A stretch of DNA of 64,000 bases, taken from contig JAUIMM010000126.1 in the NCBI GenBank assembly GCA_031769625.1, forward strand, positions 6,720,001-6,784,000. Reading direction: 5' to 3'. Positions 31,055-43,421 of the stretch are shown here, in pieces (the first letter of the stretch is position 1; each line of letters starts with the position of its first letter). This DNA comes from Taudactylus pleione. Lineage: Eukaryota; Chordata; Amphibia; Anura; Myobatrachidae. Position numbers and translations under genes: made by a program. The notes beneath the pieces were generated by a model. The model did no database searches and was not told the DNA's origin. It saw only the letters and a program-made list of their open reading frames with translations.

Positions 31055-33133
31055 ATGGTTAAAGCCCTTGTGGATTCTGGGGCTGCCAGCAGTTTCATTT
31101 CTAAGTCACTGGTTCAGACCCTAGGCATTCCGGCGGTTCCATTGCCAAACAGGTTACTGCTCTCAGGTGTAGACGGCAAAACCTTGTTAGGAAGATCTAT
31201 TTCCTCTAAAACCCTGCCAGTGTTCCTCCAGATTGGATGTCTGCACCAGGAGACAATTGAATTTTTTGTTCTTCCCGACTCAGCCTATGAACTAGTTTTA
31301 GGCCTCCCCTGGCTACAAAAGCACAACCCTACATTTGAGTGGTCCAGTATGCAGATTTTATCGTGGGGTCCAAGTTGTTTCCATGGATGTCTCGTCCAAG
31401 TACTCCCTGTCCGCACTAATACGGTGTCCTCCAGTGGAAATATAAGCTTCCCCCCATCTGACAAGCCCAAGTGTTCTTCTGTTCCCGGTCTACCAGCAGC
31501 TTATCAAGATTTTGCAGATGTATTCTGCGAACAGGCTGCGGATAAACTTCCACCTCATCATTCCTGGGACTATGGTATTAAGCTCCTGCCAGGGAAGAAC
31601 CCTCCTCGGGGTCGAACCTACCCATTATCAGTTCCTGAAACAGCCGCTATGGCGGCATATATAAAAGAAAATCTAGCTAAGGGGTTTATCCGGCCCTCCA
31701 CTTCTCCAGCAGGGGCAGGGGTTTTTTTTGTTAGCAAGAAAGACGGCGGGCTTCGGCCTTGTATTGACTACTGTGGTCTCAACCAGATTACTGTAAAGAA
31801 TCGATATCCTCTGCCTCTGATTCCGGAGCTTTTTGATAAAGTTCACGGGGCCTCTTTGTTCACCAAACTTGATCTGCGGGGTGCCTATAATTTAATTCAT
31901 ATTAAAACTGGAGATGAGTGGAAGACTGCTTTTAACACCAGAGACGGCCACTTCGAATATCTCGTAATGCCCTTCGGACTCTGCAATGCCCCAGCGATAT
32001 TTCAAGGTTACCTGAACGAGATTTTCTGGGATGTTCTATACAGTTTTGTTATAGTCTATTTGGATGATATTCTAATTTTTTCCAAGAATTTGCAGGATCA
32101 TCGTAAGCATGTCTGCAAAGTCTTGTCCCACCTCCGGAAGCATCACCTTTATGGAAAAATATCCAAGTGCCTTTTCGAACAAACCGCTGTACCCTTCCTA
32201 GGGCACATAATTTCTGGAAAGACCCTCCGGATGGATCCGGAGAAGTTAAACGCCATTTCTGACTGGCCGTTATCCAAATCCTTGAAGGCTACTCAACGCT
32301 TCTTGGGTTTTTCAAATTATTACCGGCGGTTTATACCAAATTTCTCTACACTGGTGTCACCTATCACAAATCTCACAAAGAAGGGGGCCAATCCCATTCG
32401 CTGGCCAGATACTGCCATTAAAGCCTTCCAAAAATTAAAAGAAGCCTTCTTCACTACACCTATCCTGTGCCAACCCCAATTGGACAAACCATTCACAGTT
32501 GAGGTAGATGCTTCTTCAGTAGGGATAGGGGCAGTACTGTCTCAAATCTCAAGTGATGGAAAGTACCATCCCTGTGGGTATTTTCCATCACCAAAAAGAA
32601 CTACGGAATTGGTGACCAGGAACTACTAGCTATGCGGTTAGCTTTAATGGAATAGCGGCATTTGTTGGAAGGAGCCAACTTTCCAGTTACTGTGATCACG
32701 TATCATAAAAACTTAATCTACCTCCAAACAGCTCACCGTCTAAATGCTAGACAGGCCCGTTGGTCCTTGTTCTTTTCAAGATTTAATTTAAAAATTCAAT
32801 TTCGTCCTGGCAGTCTAAACAGAAAAGCTGATGCCCTCTCACGGTCTTTCTTGTCCAGCACTCAGGAAGAGGATCATCAACATTCCCGACCAATTTTAGA
32901 TCCTGTAGTCTTCGCCTCTACTCAGATTTTGACTCCTCCCCCAGGGAAAATTTTCGTGACCCCAGAACTACGGGGAAAATTACTAACTTGGGCTCATAGC
33001 TCTCTGTTTGCTGGCCATTCTGGCATCCTCAAGACTTACAAGTCTCTTCAGCGTTCCTATTGGTGGCCCACAATGAAAGGGGATATTCGAGAATTTACTC
33101 TTTCATGTGTAAAATGCGCTCAGCATAAGACTC
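31055..33133 (+). pseudogene. gypsy pol: protease, RT, RNase H, integrase zinc finger
   Basis: Aspartic protease ALVDSGAASSF (about residue 5), RT with FVSKKDGGLRPCIDY, KLDLRGAYNLIHI, MPFGLCNAPAIFQ and catalytic YLDDILIFS (near 32056), then RNase H starting VEVDASSVGIGAVL. A frameshift near 32580 and a TAG replacing Trp at about 32654 interrupt RNase H, and the later THDK-type Asp is Tyr (ITYHKNL). The integrase H2C2 finger reads HSSLFAGH ... CVKC (32995-33115). The frame then runs into LTR sequence at 33134, so the DDE core is missing. Confidence 0.92.
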
Positions 33134-33228
33134 CATGGATGCGGAGGTCGTACATTCAGTCCCCTCGCCTCCGTTTCCTCCGGCAGCCTCTGGCCTCAGC
33201 TTCCAGAAAACCGCCTCCCAGAATGACA
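33134..33228 (+). repeat. 3' LTR remnant of the gypsy element
   Basis: Matches the last 95 bases of the 5' LTR (29916-30010). The join to pol lies in a shared TGGATGCGG, suggesting a microhomology-mediated or template-switch deletion. Confidence 0.85.
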
Positions 33229-33239
33229 GTAGTGTTGTC

Positions 33240-33615
33240 CAGGGGGTGCTCTGTCCATCAAGTGCAAAAAAATATATATTTTTTTCTGTGTTTGTGTGCG
33301 CATTAGCTGCACTTGCATCAATAAAGTAGCAGCACCAAGCGTGTGCCTGTGTCATAAGTCAAGGGCTGGCTGGTCTGTTGAAGGGCAGTGTAACCCCCAA
33401 AGTGCCCCAAAAAATTTAAATATTTAAAAAGTGTTTATTTTTATGTGTTTGTGTGTGCGTTAGCCATACGTGCATCAACAAAGTAGCAGTGCCAAGCGTG
33501 CACCTGTGTCATAAGTCAAGGGCTGGCTGGTGTGTTGAAGGGTGGTGAAACCCCAAGTGCCCAAATAATTCAAGTGTTTTTTTCTGTGTTTGTGAGTGCC
33601 TTAGCTGCACGTATC
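33240..33615. repeat. ~160-bp minisatellite in hAT copy 2, about 2.3 units
   Basis: Contains CTGTGTTTGTG, CATCAA(C/T)AAAGTAGCAG and GTCAAGGGCTGGCTGGT words in tandem. It is the complement of the expanded array in hAT copy 1. Confidence 0.85.
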
Positions 33616-33627
33616 AATATCACATAA

Positions 33628-36600
33628 ATGGAGGACAAAAATTTGGAGGATAAAATAGGGAAAGATCAAGAACCACTTCCTCCTAGTGCTGAAGCTGCTG
33701 CCACTAGTCATGACATAGACGATGACATGCCATCAATGTCGAGGTTCAAGGCAGATGCCCAATGTCATAGTAGAGGGCATGTAAATTCCAAAAAGCCAAA
33801 GTTCAGTAAAATGACCTTGAAAAATAAATTTAAATCATCTGAGGAGAAATGTAAACTTGCCAATATGCCGTTTACGACACAGAGAGGCAAGGAATGGCTA
33901 AGGTCCTTCCCTATGTTCATGACTAGTGGTTCAGCATCACATGATGATGGAAGCCCTCCTCCTCCCAGAAAAATTAAAAGAGTTAAGCTGGCAAAAGCAC
34001 AGCCAAGAACTGTGCATTCTTCTAAGTAGATATCACATATCCCCAAGGATAGTCCAAGTGTGGCGGCAGTTGCGATGTCTGACCTTCCCAACATTGGATG
34101 GGAAGAGGTGGCCCCTTCCACCATTTGTACGCCCTCTGCAAGTGCTGGAAGGAGCACCCACAGTCCACTTGCTGATATTCAAATTGAAGATGTCACTGTT
34201 GAAGTACAACAGGATGAGGATATTGGTGTAGCTGGCGCTGAGGAGGAAGTTGGCAAGGAGGATTCTGATGGTTATGTGGTTTGTTTAAATCAGGCATCGG
34301 GGGAGACAGTTGTTGTCCGTGGGATGAAAAAGTCCATCACAGTCAGGCCTGGTCAGAAGACCAAACATGACACCTCTTTGGTCTGGAAATATTTATATCC
34401 AAATCCAGACAACAACTGTCTTGCCATATGTACTGTATGTAAAGGTGGAAAAAGTAGGGGTAGGGATGTTAACCACCTAGGATCATCCTCACTTATATGT
34501 CACTATCAGCGAGTTCTTAAGAAGTTACTGTCAAGTTCAGAAACTGTGGCTAAGACCGTAAGCAGTCCAGGGACACCTAAATCCCTTTGTCCTGTTGTAT
34601 CTAAGTGCCTGCAAACCACACCGTCAACTCCCTCCTCATCAATTTCCTCCTCAGTCAGGATTGGAAGTAGTCCTGCAGGCCTTGTCACTGGTATGACTGA
34701 CTCCATCCTCCGGAGGATCCTGCATTGCTACGCCTACTGCTTTTGATGCTGCTTTTGCTGCTGGGAGTCATTCATCATCCCAGAGAGGACGTTGGAACAC
34801 TACTACTTCTTTTACTAAGCAATTACCCTCCAACAGTCCTTAGCGAGAAGGATGAAGTATGACAGCAGTCATCCTGAAGCAAAATGGATAATTGAGGCTT
34901 TAACAGGTATTTTGGTGTTAGTTGTACGTCCGGTATCCACCATTAGTGCAGTGGGATTTAGACCATTGATGGAGGTAGTGTGTCCCCGGTACCAAATTCC
35001 ATCTAGATTCCACTTCACTAGGCAGGCAATACCAAGACTGTACAGAGACATCAGAAAAAGTGTCCTAAAAATGTGGTTGTACCCAATGTCCACTTAACCA
35101 CGGACATGTGGAAAAGTGGAACAGGGCAGGGCTGCCTTACGCAGCAACAACAGTAGTGTCAGCAGTAGCACTATCTAAGAAATGCCAGCTCGTTCCAAGG
35201 CAGGCTATGCTGTGTATCACCGGTTTCAGTAAGAGGCACACCACCAACAACCTCTTAGGGAAACTGAGGGAAATCATCACCCTATGGCTTACCCCACTTA
35301 GACTCTCCTGGGGATTTGTGATAGTTGACAATGCCACCAATATTGTGTGGGCATTACATCTGGGCAAATTCCAGCACATCCCATGTTTTGCTCGCACAAT
35401 AAATTTGGTGGTGCAGAAATTTCTGAAAAACGACAATGGCGTGCAGGAGACTCTTTGGGTGGCCCAAAAAATTTCTGCCCTGTTTTGCCATTCAGGAACT
35501 GTGTGCTGAAGACTGGAGCACCAGCAAAGACTCTTGAACCTGCCCTGCCTTCTCCTGAAGCAAGAGGTTGTGATGCAGTGGAACTCAACCCTCTATATGC
35601 TTCAGAGGATGGAGGAGCAGCAAAAGGCCATTCAAGCCTATACATCCACCTATGATATAGGCAAAGGAAGGGATATACACCTGACTCAAGCACAGTGGAG
35701 AATGATATCCGTGTTGTGCAAGGTTCTCCAGCCCTTCGAACTTGCCACACGTGAAGTCAGTTCAGACACTGCCAGCTTGAGTCAGGTCATTCCCCTCAAC
35801 AGGCTTTTGCAGAAGCAGCTGGAGAAAGAGAAGGAGGAGTTAAGATGGAGTGATGCCGCTTGGTATGTGGGACTTGTGGATGAAGCCCATCATTCACTTT
35901 GCCAGGATTTGAGGGTGGTCAATCTGTTGAAATCAGACCACTACATTTTGGCCACCGTGCTTGATCCTAGGTTTAAAGCCTACATGGTGTCTCTCTTTCT
36001 GGTGGACACAAGCCTGCAGAGGTGCAAAGACCTGCTGGTGAAAACACTGTCAGCTGAAGCAGAATGTGACACATCAACAGCGCCTTCTTCATTTTCTCCC
36101 ACAACTGGGGCTTCCAGGAAACAACTTAGGTATCCTAAGCAATCCGCTGGTGGTGATGCAGGGCAGACAGAACCAAGTTTGGACATCTGGTCTGGACTGA
36201 AGGACCTGCCAACAATTTCTGACATGTCTACTGTCACTGCATATGATTCTGTCACCATTGACAGTATGGTGGAGAATTACATCGGTGACAGCATCCAAGT
36301 AGGCATGTCTGACAGTCTGTACCTATACGGGCAGGAAAAACAGGCAATTAGGAGGCCCCAGTACAAACTGGCTCTATTTTGCCTAAGTCATCACCCCCCT
36401 CCAGTGTGTACTCCGAAAGAGTGTTTAGTGCAGCCAGGAACCATGTCAGCAAAAGGCGTAGGAGGTTGCTTCCTCAAAATGTGGAGATGATGTTCATCAA
36501 AATTAATTATAGATTCTTCCAGGAAGACCAGCCTCCAGATAGTACAGAGGGACCTGTGGTGGTATATTCCAGTGTGGACGAATTAATACTCTGTGAGGAT

Positions 36601-36669
36601 GAGGACAACACTGAAGAAGGTGAGGAATCGGTGGATGAGGAGGATGAGGATGACATCTTGCCTCTGTAG
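33628..36669 (+). pseudogene. hAT transposase (ZBED-like), copy 2, broken
   Basis: Full-length layout of a BED-finger hAT transposase, about 1000 codons. It has an acidic Ser/Pro-rich leader from 33628 and a stop at 34027. The acidic linker leads to a BED finger near 34400-34530 with CTVCKGG, but the last His is Leu (HYQRVLKK), so zinc binding is doubtful. The catalytic region follows: RPVSTISAVGFRPLMEVVCP, a YAATTVVSAVAL block, FQHIPCFARTINLVVQKFLK, WNSTLYMLQRMEEQQKAIQA, YILATVLDPRFKAY. The C-terminal dimerisation motif is PPSSVYSERVFSAARNHVSK (36390), and then comes an acidic tail. Frames shift near 34690, 35100, 35510 and 36380. Confidence 0.93.
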
Positions 36670-37236
36670 AGCCAGTTTGTGCAGGGACAGATTAATTGCC
36701 AGCTTGTTTTGTGGGGGCCCAAGTGAACCAATCATTTTAGCCACAGTCATGTGGCAGACCCTGGCGCTGAAATGATTGGTTTGTTAAAATGTGCATGTCC
36801 TGTTTATTCAACATAAGGGTAGGTGGGAGAGCACAAGGACAATTCCATCTTGCATCTCTTTTTTTGTTTGCAGTATGTACTCTTTGGGGCCTAGTTGTTC
36901 AAACTGCCATCCTCTCTGCCACTGCAATGCCACACCTAGATGGGCCACGTGTTTGTGCCACCCACTTGTGGCGCTTAGCATAGTCATCCAGCTACCTCGT
37001 TGCCTAAAAATAATATTGTGAGGTGTTCAGAATAGCCTGGAAATTAGTGGAAATGAATGTTATTGAGGTCAATAATAGTGTATGAACAAAAAAAATGAAT
37101 TCTGTGATTTTAGCTGTTTTTATGCTTTTTTCCAAAAAAAATACAGATCCAAAACACGTAATGGTGGTTTTTGCAAAACCAATCCAGATCCAAAACCAAA
37201 ACACAAAACACGAAAAGTGGCCGGTGCACACCTCTA
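36670..37236 (+). other. Right non-coding end of hAT copy 2
   Basis: Matches the left end of copy 1 in reverse, including GGATCCAAAAC-type words (GATCCAAAACACG, CAGATCCAAAACC) near 37143-37200 and the terminus GTGCACACCTCTA ending at 37236. Confidence 0.8.
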
Positions 37237-37489
37237 AACCTAAACAACATTTGGACAAAGTAGAATCAATAAATGTGAGTTTGAAATCTCTTCACTAAAA
37301 GTACATGCTGTCTGTATAACTAGGACATTCATCACTAGACTCTGTTTACTCACTGCAAGATGTGAACTCTTCACTGGCTAATATTTGTGCTGGCTCTCTG
37401 ATTTTCACAAACACCTAAAAGCATATTGTATCTGTGCAAATGTCAATTTAACTCTCAGTTTAAATAATGTATTTCTACCTTAGCTCTTT
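37237..37489. other. Unassigned sequence
   Basis: Short stretch between hAT copy 2 and a small MITE; nothing recognised. Confidence 0.4.
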
Positions 37490-37497
37490 GCCTAGCC

Positions 37498-37655
37498 CAG
37501 GGGTGTGCAATAAGTGGCCCTCCAGCTGCTATTGAACTACAAATCCCAGCATGCCTTGCAACAATTTTAGCATGGTCAAATAGCAAAACTGTGGCAAGGC
37601 ATGCTGGTATGTGTAGTTCTACAACAGCTGTTGGGCCACTTATTGCCCACCCCTA
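37498..37655. mobile_element. Small hAT-type MITE
   Basis: A 158-bp palindromic element from CAGGGGTGTGCAATAAGTGG to CCACTTATTGCCCACCCCTA, with ACTACAAATCCCAGCATGCC inside. Flanked by a perfect 8-bp duplication GCCTAGCC (37490-37497 and 37656-37663). Confidence 0.93.
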
Positions 37656-38318
37656 GCCTAGCCTCACGTCATCTATCTACTAAAACATTCTTCTTTAATA
37701 TTCAATTTCTCCACCCATTAAATCTCCACATTTAGCTCTGCTCAATAATAAACTTTTGTTATTTTGCATACACCTTTCCTGTACTGTACTTTCACTTGCA
37801 TCTCTGCTAATCTCCTGCAATTTCTCTCACATTCATACTTTATTCCTTCTTCCAGTTTTCCACCCCCTATTAACCTTAGCCACACCATGACCATGCTTTC
37901 TTCAAATTCCCCCTATAATCAGGGTCTACCTAATCCTCTGTTTGGTCCCCTGCTTCCACCTTTATTCTTTTCCCCTTGTCTGCTTGACCTCCTCCTCCCC
38001 TTTTCTCCTGTCCTATGTCTGCCTTCCTTCCCATCCTCTCCCATTACTCCTCTTTTGTTCTCCTCTACCCCACCAGGGTCCTACAACCCCACCCCTAATC
38101 CTTCCTCCCAGCTTCATCTCCCTGTCACCTCACTCCATCTCCATCCACATCTTGTTAAACTCCCTCCCTCCCTTCTACATGTTCCCTTCCTAGCACTGGT
38201 GCTCACACAATCTCTCCACTCTGTTCATTTCAGTCCCTAAAATTAATCTCACCTCCTTGTTACAGCAACTCTAATAATCTCATTCAAATCTTTCCCACAA
38301 ACACTGTCCCGCTATCCT

Positions 38319-39580
38319 GTGCCCTTTGGAATGCCAGATCGGAAGTGTAATAAACTGGATCCCACCCATGACCTTTTCATCTCTAACTCCTTGGATTTCC
38401 TAGCCATTACTGAAACCTGGATTTCACCCTCTGACACCACTTCTCCTGCAGCTCTCTCCTCTCAGGGCCTTACCTTCTCTCACACCCCTCGGCCCATGGG
38501 TCACCATGTTGGTGGTGTTGGGGTCTTTCTATCCCCTGGTTACACCTACCAATGTATACCCACTAAGCTATCACTTATTTTTTTTACATTTGAGGATCAG
38601 GCTACAGTATATGCCTTTTCCAACCAGTACACCTATGAGAAGCTGTCATTTACTGTCCCCTTGGCCCTCCCTCCAAATTCCTTGACAACTATGCTTCCTG
38701 GCTCTCACTTTCTCTCTTCAGACCTTCCCTACATTATCATAGGTGACTTCAATATTCCCCATAGAATCCTCTGCCTCCAAACTCCTTACCCTCACATTTT
38801 CATTTGGTCTCTCCCATTGGACCTCCTCACCCTCCCATGTGAGTGGGAATGTGCTTGATCTGGTCTTCACTCACCGTTGTGATATTTCTGATTATTCCAA
38901 TTCCCCATTCCCCCTCTCTGACCATCAACTTCTCTCTTTTAACTTATCCCTCTCTCCTTCCCCTCCTGTACCTCCTAAGGCCACTATCACTAGGCGTAAC
39001 ATTGAGGCTATCGGCACCATATCCTTTTCTTCCCTACTTGACTCACTTCTCTCTCCTTTGCTCTCTCTCTCCTGCCCTGAACAAGCTGCTTCCCTATACA
39101 ATGCCTCCCTTACTTCTGCTCTTGACTCTGTTGCTCCAGCTATCACTACTCAATCTCGCAGATCCACACTTCAACCCTGGCATTCCAACTGCACCAGATA
39201 TCTGCAAAAGTGTTCATGAACTGCCGAGGGACAGTGGAGAAGGTCCAATGACCCATTTCCCCTCTCTGACCATCACCTTCTCCTTTTCCTCCTCTACCTC
39301 CTAAGGCCACCATCACTAAGGGTAACATTGAGGCTAATGACACAGTTTATTTTTCCTCCCAGATTTACTTACTTCTCTCCACTATCCTCTCTCTCTCTCC
39401 TGCATTGTACAAGCCTTTAGACTATACACTATACAATGCCTCCCTTACTTCTGCTCTTGACTCTATAGCTCCGGTGATCACTACTCACCCACACAGATCC
39501 ACACCTCAACACTTTCATTCAAAATGCACCAGATACCTGCAAAAGTGTTCATAAACCACAAATGATAGTGGAGAAGATCA
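38319..39580 (+). pseudogene. L2 LINE endonuclease (APE-type), with internal duplication
   Basis: Endonuclease motifs in order: NKLDPTHDLFISNSLDFLAI with ITETWISPSDT, SHTPRP and GGVGVFLSP, YIIIGDFNI (near 38735), LDLVFTHRCDISD, and SDHQLLSFNLSLS (near 38915). These are the usual nicking-enzyme blocks of L2/CR1 elements. Frameshift near 38850. The segment from about 38905 to 39240 is repeated at about 39250-39575 with substitutions. Confidence 0.85.
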
Positions 39581-39849
39581 CACTGTAATACAGACTTTCT
39601 CCATTTCAAATGTATGCTTTCCTCCTACAGTGCTGCCCTTTATCTCTCTAAACAATTCTATTTCAAGAACCTCATCTACTCTCCATCCTCAAAACCCCAG
39701 TGTCTCTTTGCCACCTTCAATTGTCTCCTCTAACCACCTCCTCCTTGCCTCCCCTCCTCACTCTATCCCCTTGACTTTGCTACCTATGCTGCATCTAAAA
39801 TTGATTCCATAAATCAGGACATCATATCCCACCAGTCCCCCAGCACTTC

Positions 39850-41450
39850 ACCCCCTCCTTTCTTTGTATCTGTAATGTCATGGCCCTCATCCAGTCCTGC
39901 CCCCTTTCCACTTCCCATCTTGATCCTATCCCTTCCCATTTCCTACACTCTCTCCTTGTGCCTATTCCCATATTTCCCACCTCCTCAATCTCTCCCTCTC
40001 ATTGGGCACTGTCCCTTCTTCTTTCAAACATGCCCTTGTATCCCCCATTCTTAAAAAAAACTACCCTTGATTCTAAAACTCTCTCCAACTACCAACCCAT
40101 CTTTCTCATCCCTTTTGCCTCCAAACTCCTTGAGCGTATTGTTTACAACCATCTTACCACCTTTCTTTCCTCCCACTCCATCCTTGACCCTTTTCAGTCT
40201 GGCTTCCATTCTCTCCACTCCACTGAAACTGCCCTCACAAAAGTCAGCAATGACCACCTTGATGCCAAATCCAAGAACCACTACTCTGTCTCTGCTCATT
40301 CTCCTAGACCTCTCTGCTGCTTATTGACACTGTGGGCCACCCTCTCCAGCCTGCTGCAAATCCTTCTCTAAATTGGTCTATGTTACAATGCCCTCTCCTG
40401 TCTGTCCTCCTACATCTCTGACCAATCCTTCTCTGTCTTCTCTCATGACTCCTCTTCCCCCCCACATCCTCTTACAGTAGGTGTTCCCAAAGGTTCAGTT
40501 CTTGGACCGCTCCTATTCTCACTCAATATTTTCTCTCTAAGTGCACTCAAAGCTTGTTTGACCTCCAATATCACCTCTATGCTGATGATACTCAACTCTA
40601 CCTTTCCTGCCTTGACTTCTCCCCCTCTCTCCTCATATTTCCAACTATATTTCTGCTATCTCTTCCTGGATATCCCAGCAATTTTTTAAACTTAATATGT
40701 GTATGACTGAGCTGATCATCTTACCACCCTCACATGTAACCTCATTTTCCCCTATGTATTTATCAATTGATGGCACAACTATCTCACCTAGCCCCAAAGT
40801 GCACTGTCTTGGAGTTATCCTGCACTCCTCCCTCTCCTTCAAACCACATATCCAGCACCTCTCACAGTCCTATCATTTCCATTACAAAAATATTTCCAAA
40901 ACCAGACCCTTTCTCATCCTGGATGCTACTAAAACCCTCATAAAACTGTAACCTTCTCCTATTTAACCTCCTCTACTCTCATCTCTTTCCTGTCTTCAAT
41001 GCTACTGGTCAGCTCATCTTCCTCTCCAAATGGTCTACAGCTGCCTTCCCTCTGCTGTAAGCCCTCCACTGGCTCCCGTTCATCTTCAGAACCCAATTCA
41101 AGGTTCTTACACTCACTTACAAAGCCCTCATCCATTCCTCTACAATTTACATCTCTGACCCACTCTCCTATCCACTCTTTTCATTCAACAAATACACACA
41201 ATTACTTCCTCCCATTCCCGCCTGCAAGATTTTGTCCCTGCTGCTCTACACCTTTGGAACTTTCACCCTCACACCATCAGACTCTCCACCTCTCTACAAT
41301 CCTTCAAATGGGCTCTAAAGACACAGCTCTGCACCAAAGCCTTACAGCTCTCATCCTGACTTGCTGCTACATGCTCCTTCCCTGGCTACCCCATCTGTGT
41401 CACACTGGTTTGTCTGCCTCTTCCCTTTTAAAATGTAAGTTCTTATGAGA
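39850..41450 (+). pseudogene. L2 LINE reverse transcriptase (decayed)
   Basis: Blocks in changing frames: [38 protein letters not shown] (near 40190), LLDLSAAY (motif A region near 40300), GVPKGSVLGPLLFSL (near 40480), YADDTQL (catalytic, near 40576), LSIDGTTISPSPKVHCLGVI (40760), and ALHWLPF with FKVLTLTYKALIH (41065-41130). Stops and frameshifts separate nearly every block, so the enzyme is dead. Order and spacing match L2/CR1 polymerase. Confidence 0.87.
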
Positions 41451-41691
41451 ATGGCTCTCTACCCTCTTGTGCTTCTCTTTACGTTACTTTCATCTACTCC
41501 CTACTCTCCACTAGGGTACCTAACACTTGGTTGCTTATGCTCTGTTGCTTATTTGGGTGTTATGGTAGCAATGTATATTATCCATGTCCATGTCCTGCAT
41601 TATATTGTATTGTACAGTAAGTCCCTAGTCACTTCTTTGTTTATGTACTTTGTAATGCACTGCAAAACACTTGTGGCACCATATAAATAAA

Positions 41692-41693
41692 TG

Positions 41694-41755
<62 letters not shown>
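41692..41755. repeat. (ATA)n tail of the LINE
   Basis: About twenty ATA/TAA trinucleotides directly after the LINE 3' end. Confidence 0.95.
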
Positions 41756-42010
41756 CAGATAAATTGGATAGTTAGCTAACAAGTTTATAGTGATTTTTTT
41801 TGTGTCAGTCTATGTCTTCAGCCATAAAGTGGGGAATGCCCACTCTAGGAGACACCCCATGATCTATTAATTGATTTGTCTGACACAGGATTGTCTTAGA
41901 GACATATCTAGAATTGCTATTAATGCAGCTCCAGATGCCTTCTGCTTAATAGACAATCCACTACCTCTTTCCTTGAACACCCACCAAAAACATGACCCGC
42001 TGTGAGCTTA
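41756..42010. other. Unassigned sequence
   Basis: Nothing recognised between the LINE tail and the next MITE. Confidence 0.4.
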
Positions 42011-42300
42011 GGGCCTGATTCAGCAAAGATCGCAGTTGCTTATGCGCACGCAATTGGATGATTATTTCACACTGCACATGCATACACATCGCAGTGCACA
42101 TGTGCAAATCAGATTCTTGATCTGGACTGCGATCACAGTGACCACGCAGATCCATCACAGAGTGATTGGCAGGAAGTACCATTTGTGGGTGGTGATGGGA
42201 AGGCCGTCAGGCGAATACAGGCATGCCAGTGCATTTCAATGGCATTGCATGGGTGTGCATACATTAGCCACTGCGATAACAGACGCAGCCTAAGAGCTCA
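42011..42300. mobile_element. MITE, GGGCCTGATTCAG family (truncated copy)
   Basis: Starts GGGCCTGATTCAGCAAAG and matches the first ~300 bases of 25129-25694, including a CAGATCCATCACAGAGT-like segment and TGCATTTCAATGGCATTGCA. The other half and right terminus are absent. Confidence 0.75.
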
Positions 42301-42483
42301 AATCAAATCCAAAATACATAACAGCAGAAGTGGTACTCTGCAGTCTTCCACAAATACAATATAAGAAATGACCAAAGTCTGTATAACTAGCTAATATTAA
42401 AATCCACACAAAATAGGGCCAATGTTGCAAAAATATAATGATGAATATTTAAATATGCTTCTCTATTCCTAGCTGTAGAATCT

Positions 42484-43421
42484 GGGGGATAAATTTACTA
42501 CTAAATTTACTAAATTAGTTTAAACATGCTGAGCATCGTTGGGACATGTGAGAGTTTATGAAAAACTCATATTTACAAAATATTTGTGTTTGACAAAATC
42601 ATGTTTTCCAATGGTGTATGCAATCGTGTTTAGTCATGTTTAATACTGTGCGAGTTCAGTTGTGTTGTGCCAGAGCTCTATAGATCTGCCTGTGAGCAGC
42701 ATGTTTGCAGAAGCCTGCACAGATAGGCCTTTAATGCCTGGGCTTGCTTGCTCTTGTGGGTCTCCAAGTGTTGGGCAGGCTTGCTGCGACCTGTAGTTCT
42801 ACTTTAAAGGATAATGTTACTTTAAATTTAAACTTGACACCCATCAACCCCCGCTCCCACTAACCAGGGGTGCAGGGGGAGAGACCTGGTGTATCCTTGG
42901 GAGGGGGAACCCCTTTATTGGGGGAGACCCCACCTCTCATGGAATCCCTAGCTAAGCTGACTAGTTGGGGGGGGTTAATGTTTTGGCCAGGATGACCCTG
43001 TCAAGTGTGTCACCTGGCGGTGGCATTACATCCCAGCTAGTTGAGCCTGGTGCTGGTTCTTAAACAGGGGACCCCTATGCAAATATATTCTAATTTTTTA
43101 GGACCAGGGCTGGTTCAAAAAGCCTGGTGCTGGTTATGCTTTTGGGGTGAAAACCACATTATTTTTTCCATGTTTTCTAACTCTTTCTGTACATTTACAA
43201 ACAGATCAGTACTGCACAGACAACACTGATCTGTGCAGGTTTCTGCAAACACACTGCTCACAGGGTCGTATATTTGAAAAGTGTATTTTTGACCAAGTTT
43301 TCTATGTGTTTATGAACACAATTATTTGGTTTGATGGTGTATTACAATCTATTTGCCTTTTTATCCATGTTTTACAGTTGTAATCATGATTTTACTCTCA
43401 TGTTTGGCTTTAGTAAATCTC
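42484..43421. mobile_element. Large MITE, GGGGAAATTTACTAA family (copy 3)
   Basis: Left end GGGGGATAAATTTACTA, right end (complement) near 43410-43421 AGATTTACTAAAG. Shares GTCTCCAAGT and CAGGCTTGCTGCGACCTGTA with copy 2, and a GC-rich GGGGAGACCCC centre. No coding. Confidence 0.65.

Larger units (their letters stand above)
28721..33228 (+). mobile_element. Ty3/gypsy LTR retrotransposon inserted in hAT copy 2
   Basis: A 4508-bp element from TGTCAGAG to AATGACA, flanked by the 5-bp duplication GTAGT (28716-28720 and 33229-33233). Gene order is 5' LTR, gag, protease, RT, RNase H, integrase zinc finger. After the zinc finger, the sequence jumps straight to the last ~95 bases of an LTR, so the integrase core and most of the 3' LTR are deleted. 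No obvious tRNA-complementary primer site follows the 5' LTR. Domains resemble the sushi/chromovirus-like vertebrate gypsy group. Confidence 0.92.
28325..37236 (+). mobile_element. hAT transposon copy 2, split by a gypsy element
   Basis: Same family as copy 1 but in opposite orientation. The left part (28325-28720) matches the right terminal region of copy 1, including AATCCGAA and a GGCAAAACGTCA segment. The right part (33229-37236) holds 2+ minisatellite units, the transposase and the GTGCACACCTCTA end. Removing the nested gypsy (28721-33233) leaves about 4.4 kb. The left terminus has lost about 20 bases of the terminal repeat, and no exact 8-bp target duplication could be read. Confidence 0.85.
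37700..41690 (+). mobile_element. L2-type LINE (non-LTR retrotransposon)
   Basis: Roughly 4 kb, C/T-rich, with an N-terminal endonuclease and a reverse transcriptase in broken frames and a 3' end of GCACCATATAAATAAATG followed by (ATA)n. A Ser/Pro-rich C/T-rich leader (37764-38240) has no recognisable ORF1 domain. The exact 5' end is unclear; it may begin just after the MITE at 37663. Confidence 0.88.

Noticed and set aside
37764..38240. L2 ORF1 protein
   Set aside because: Open but Ser/Pro/Leu-rich because of C/T-rich DNA; no ORF1 domain visible, so kept only as LINE leader.
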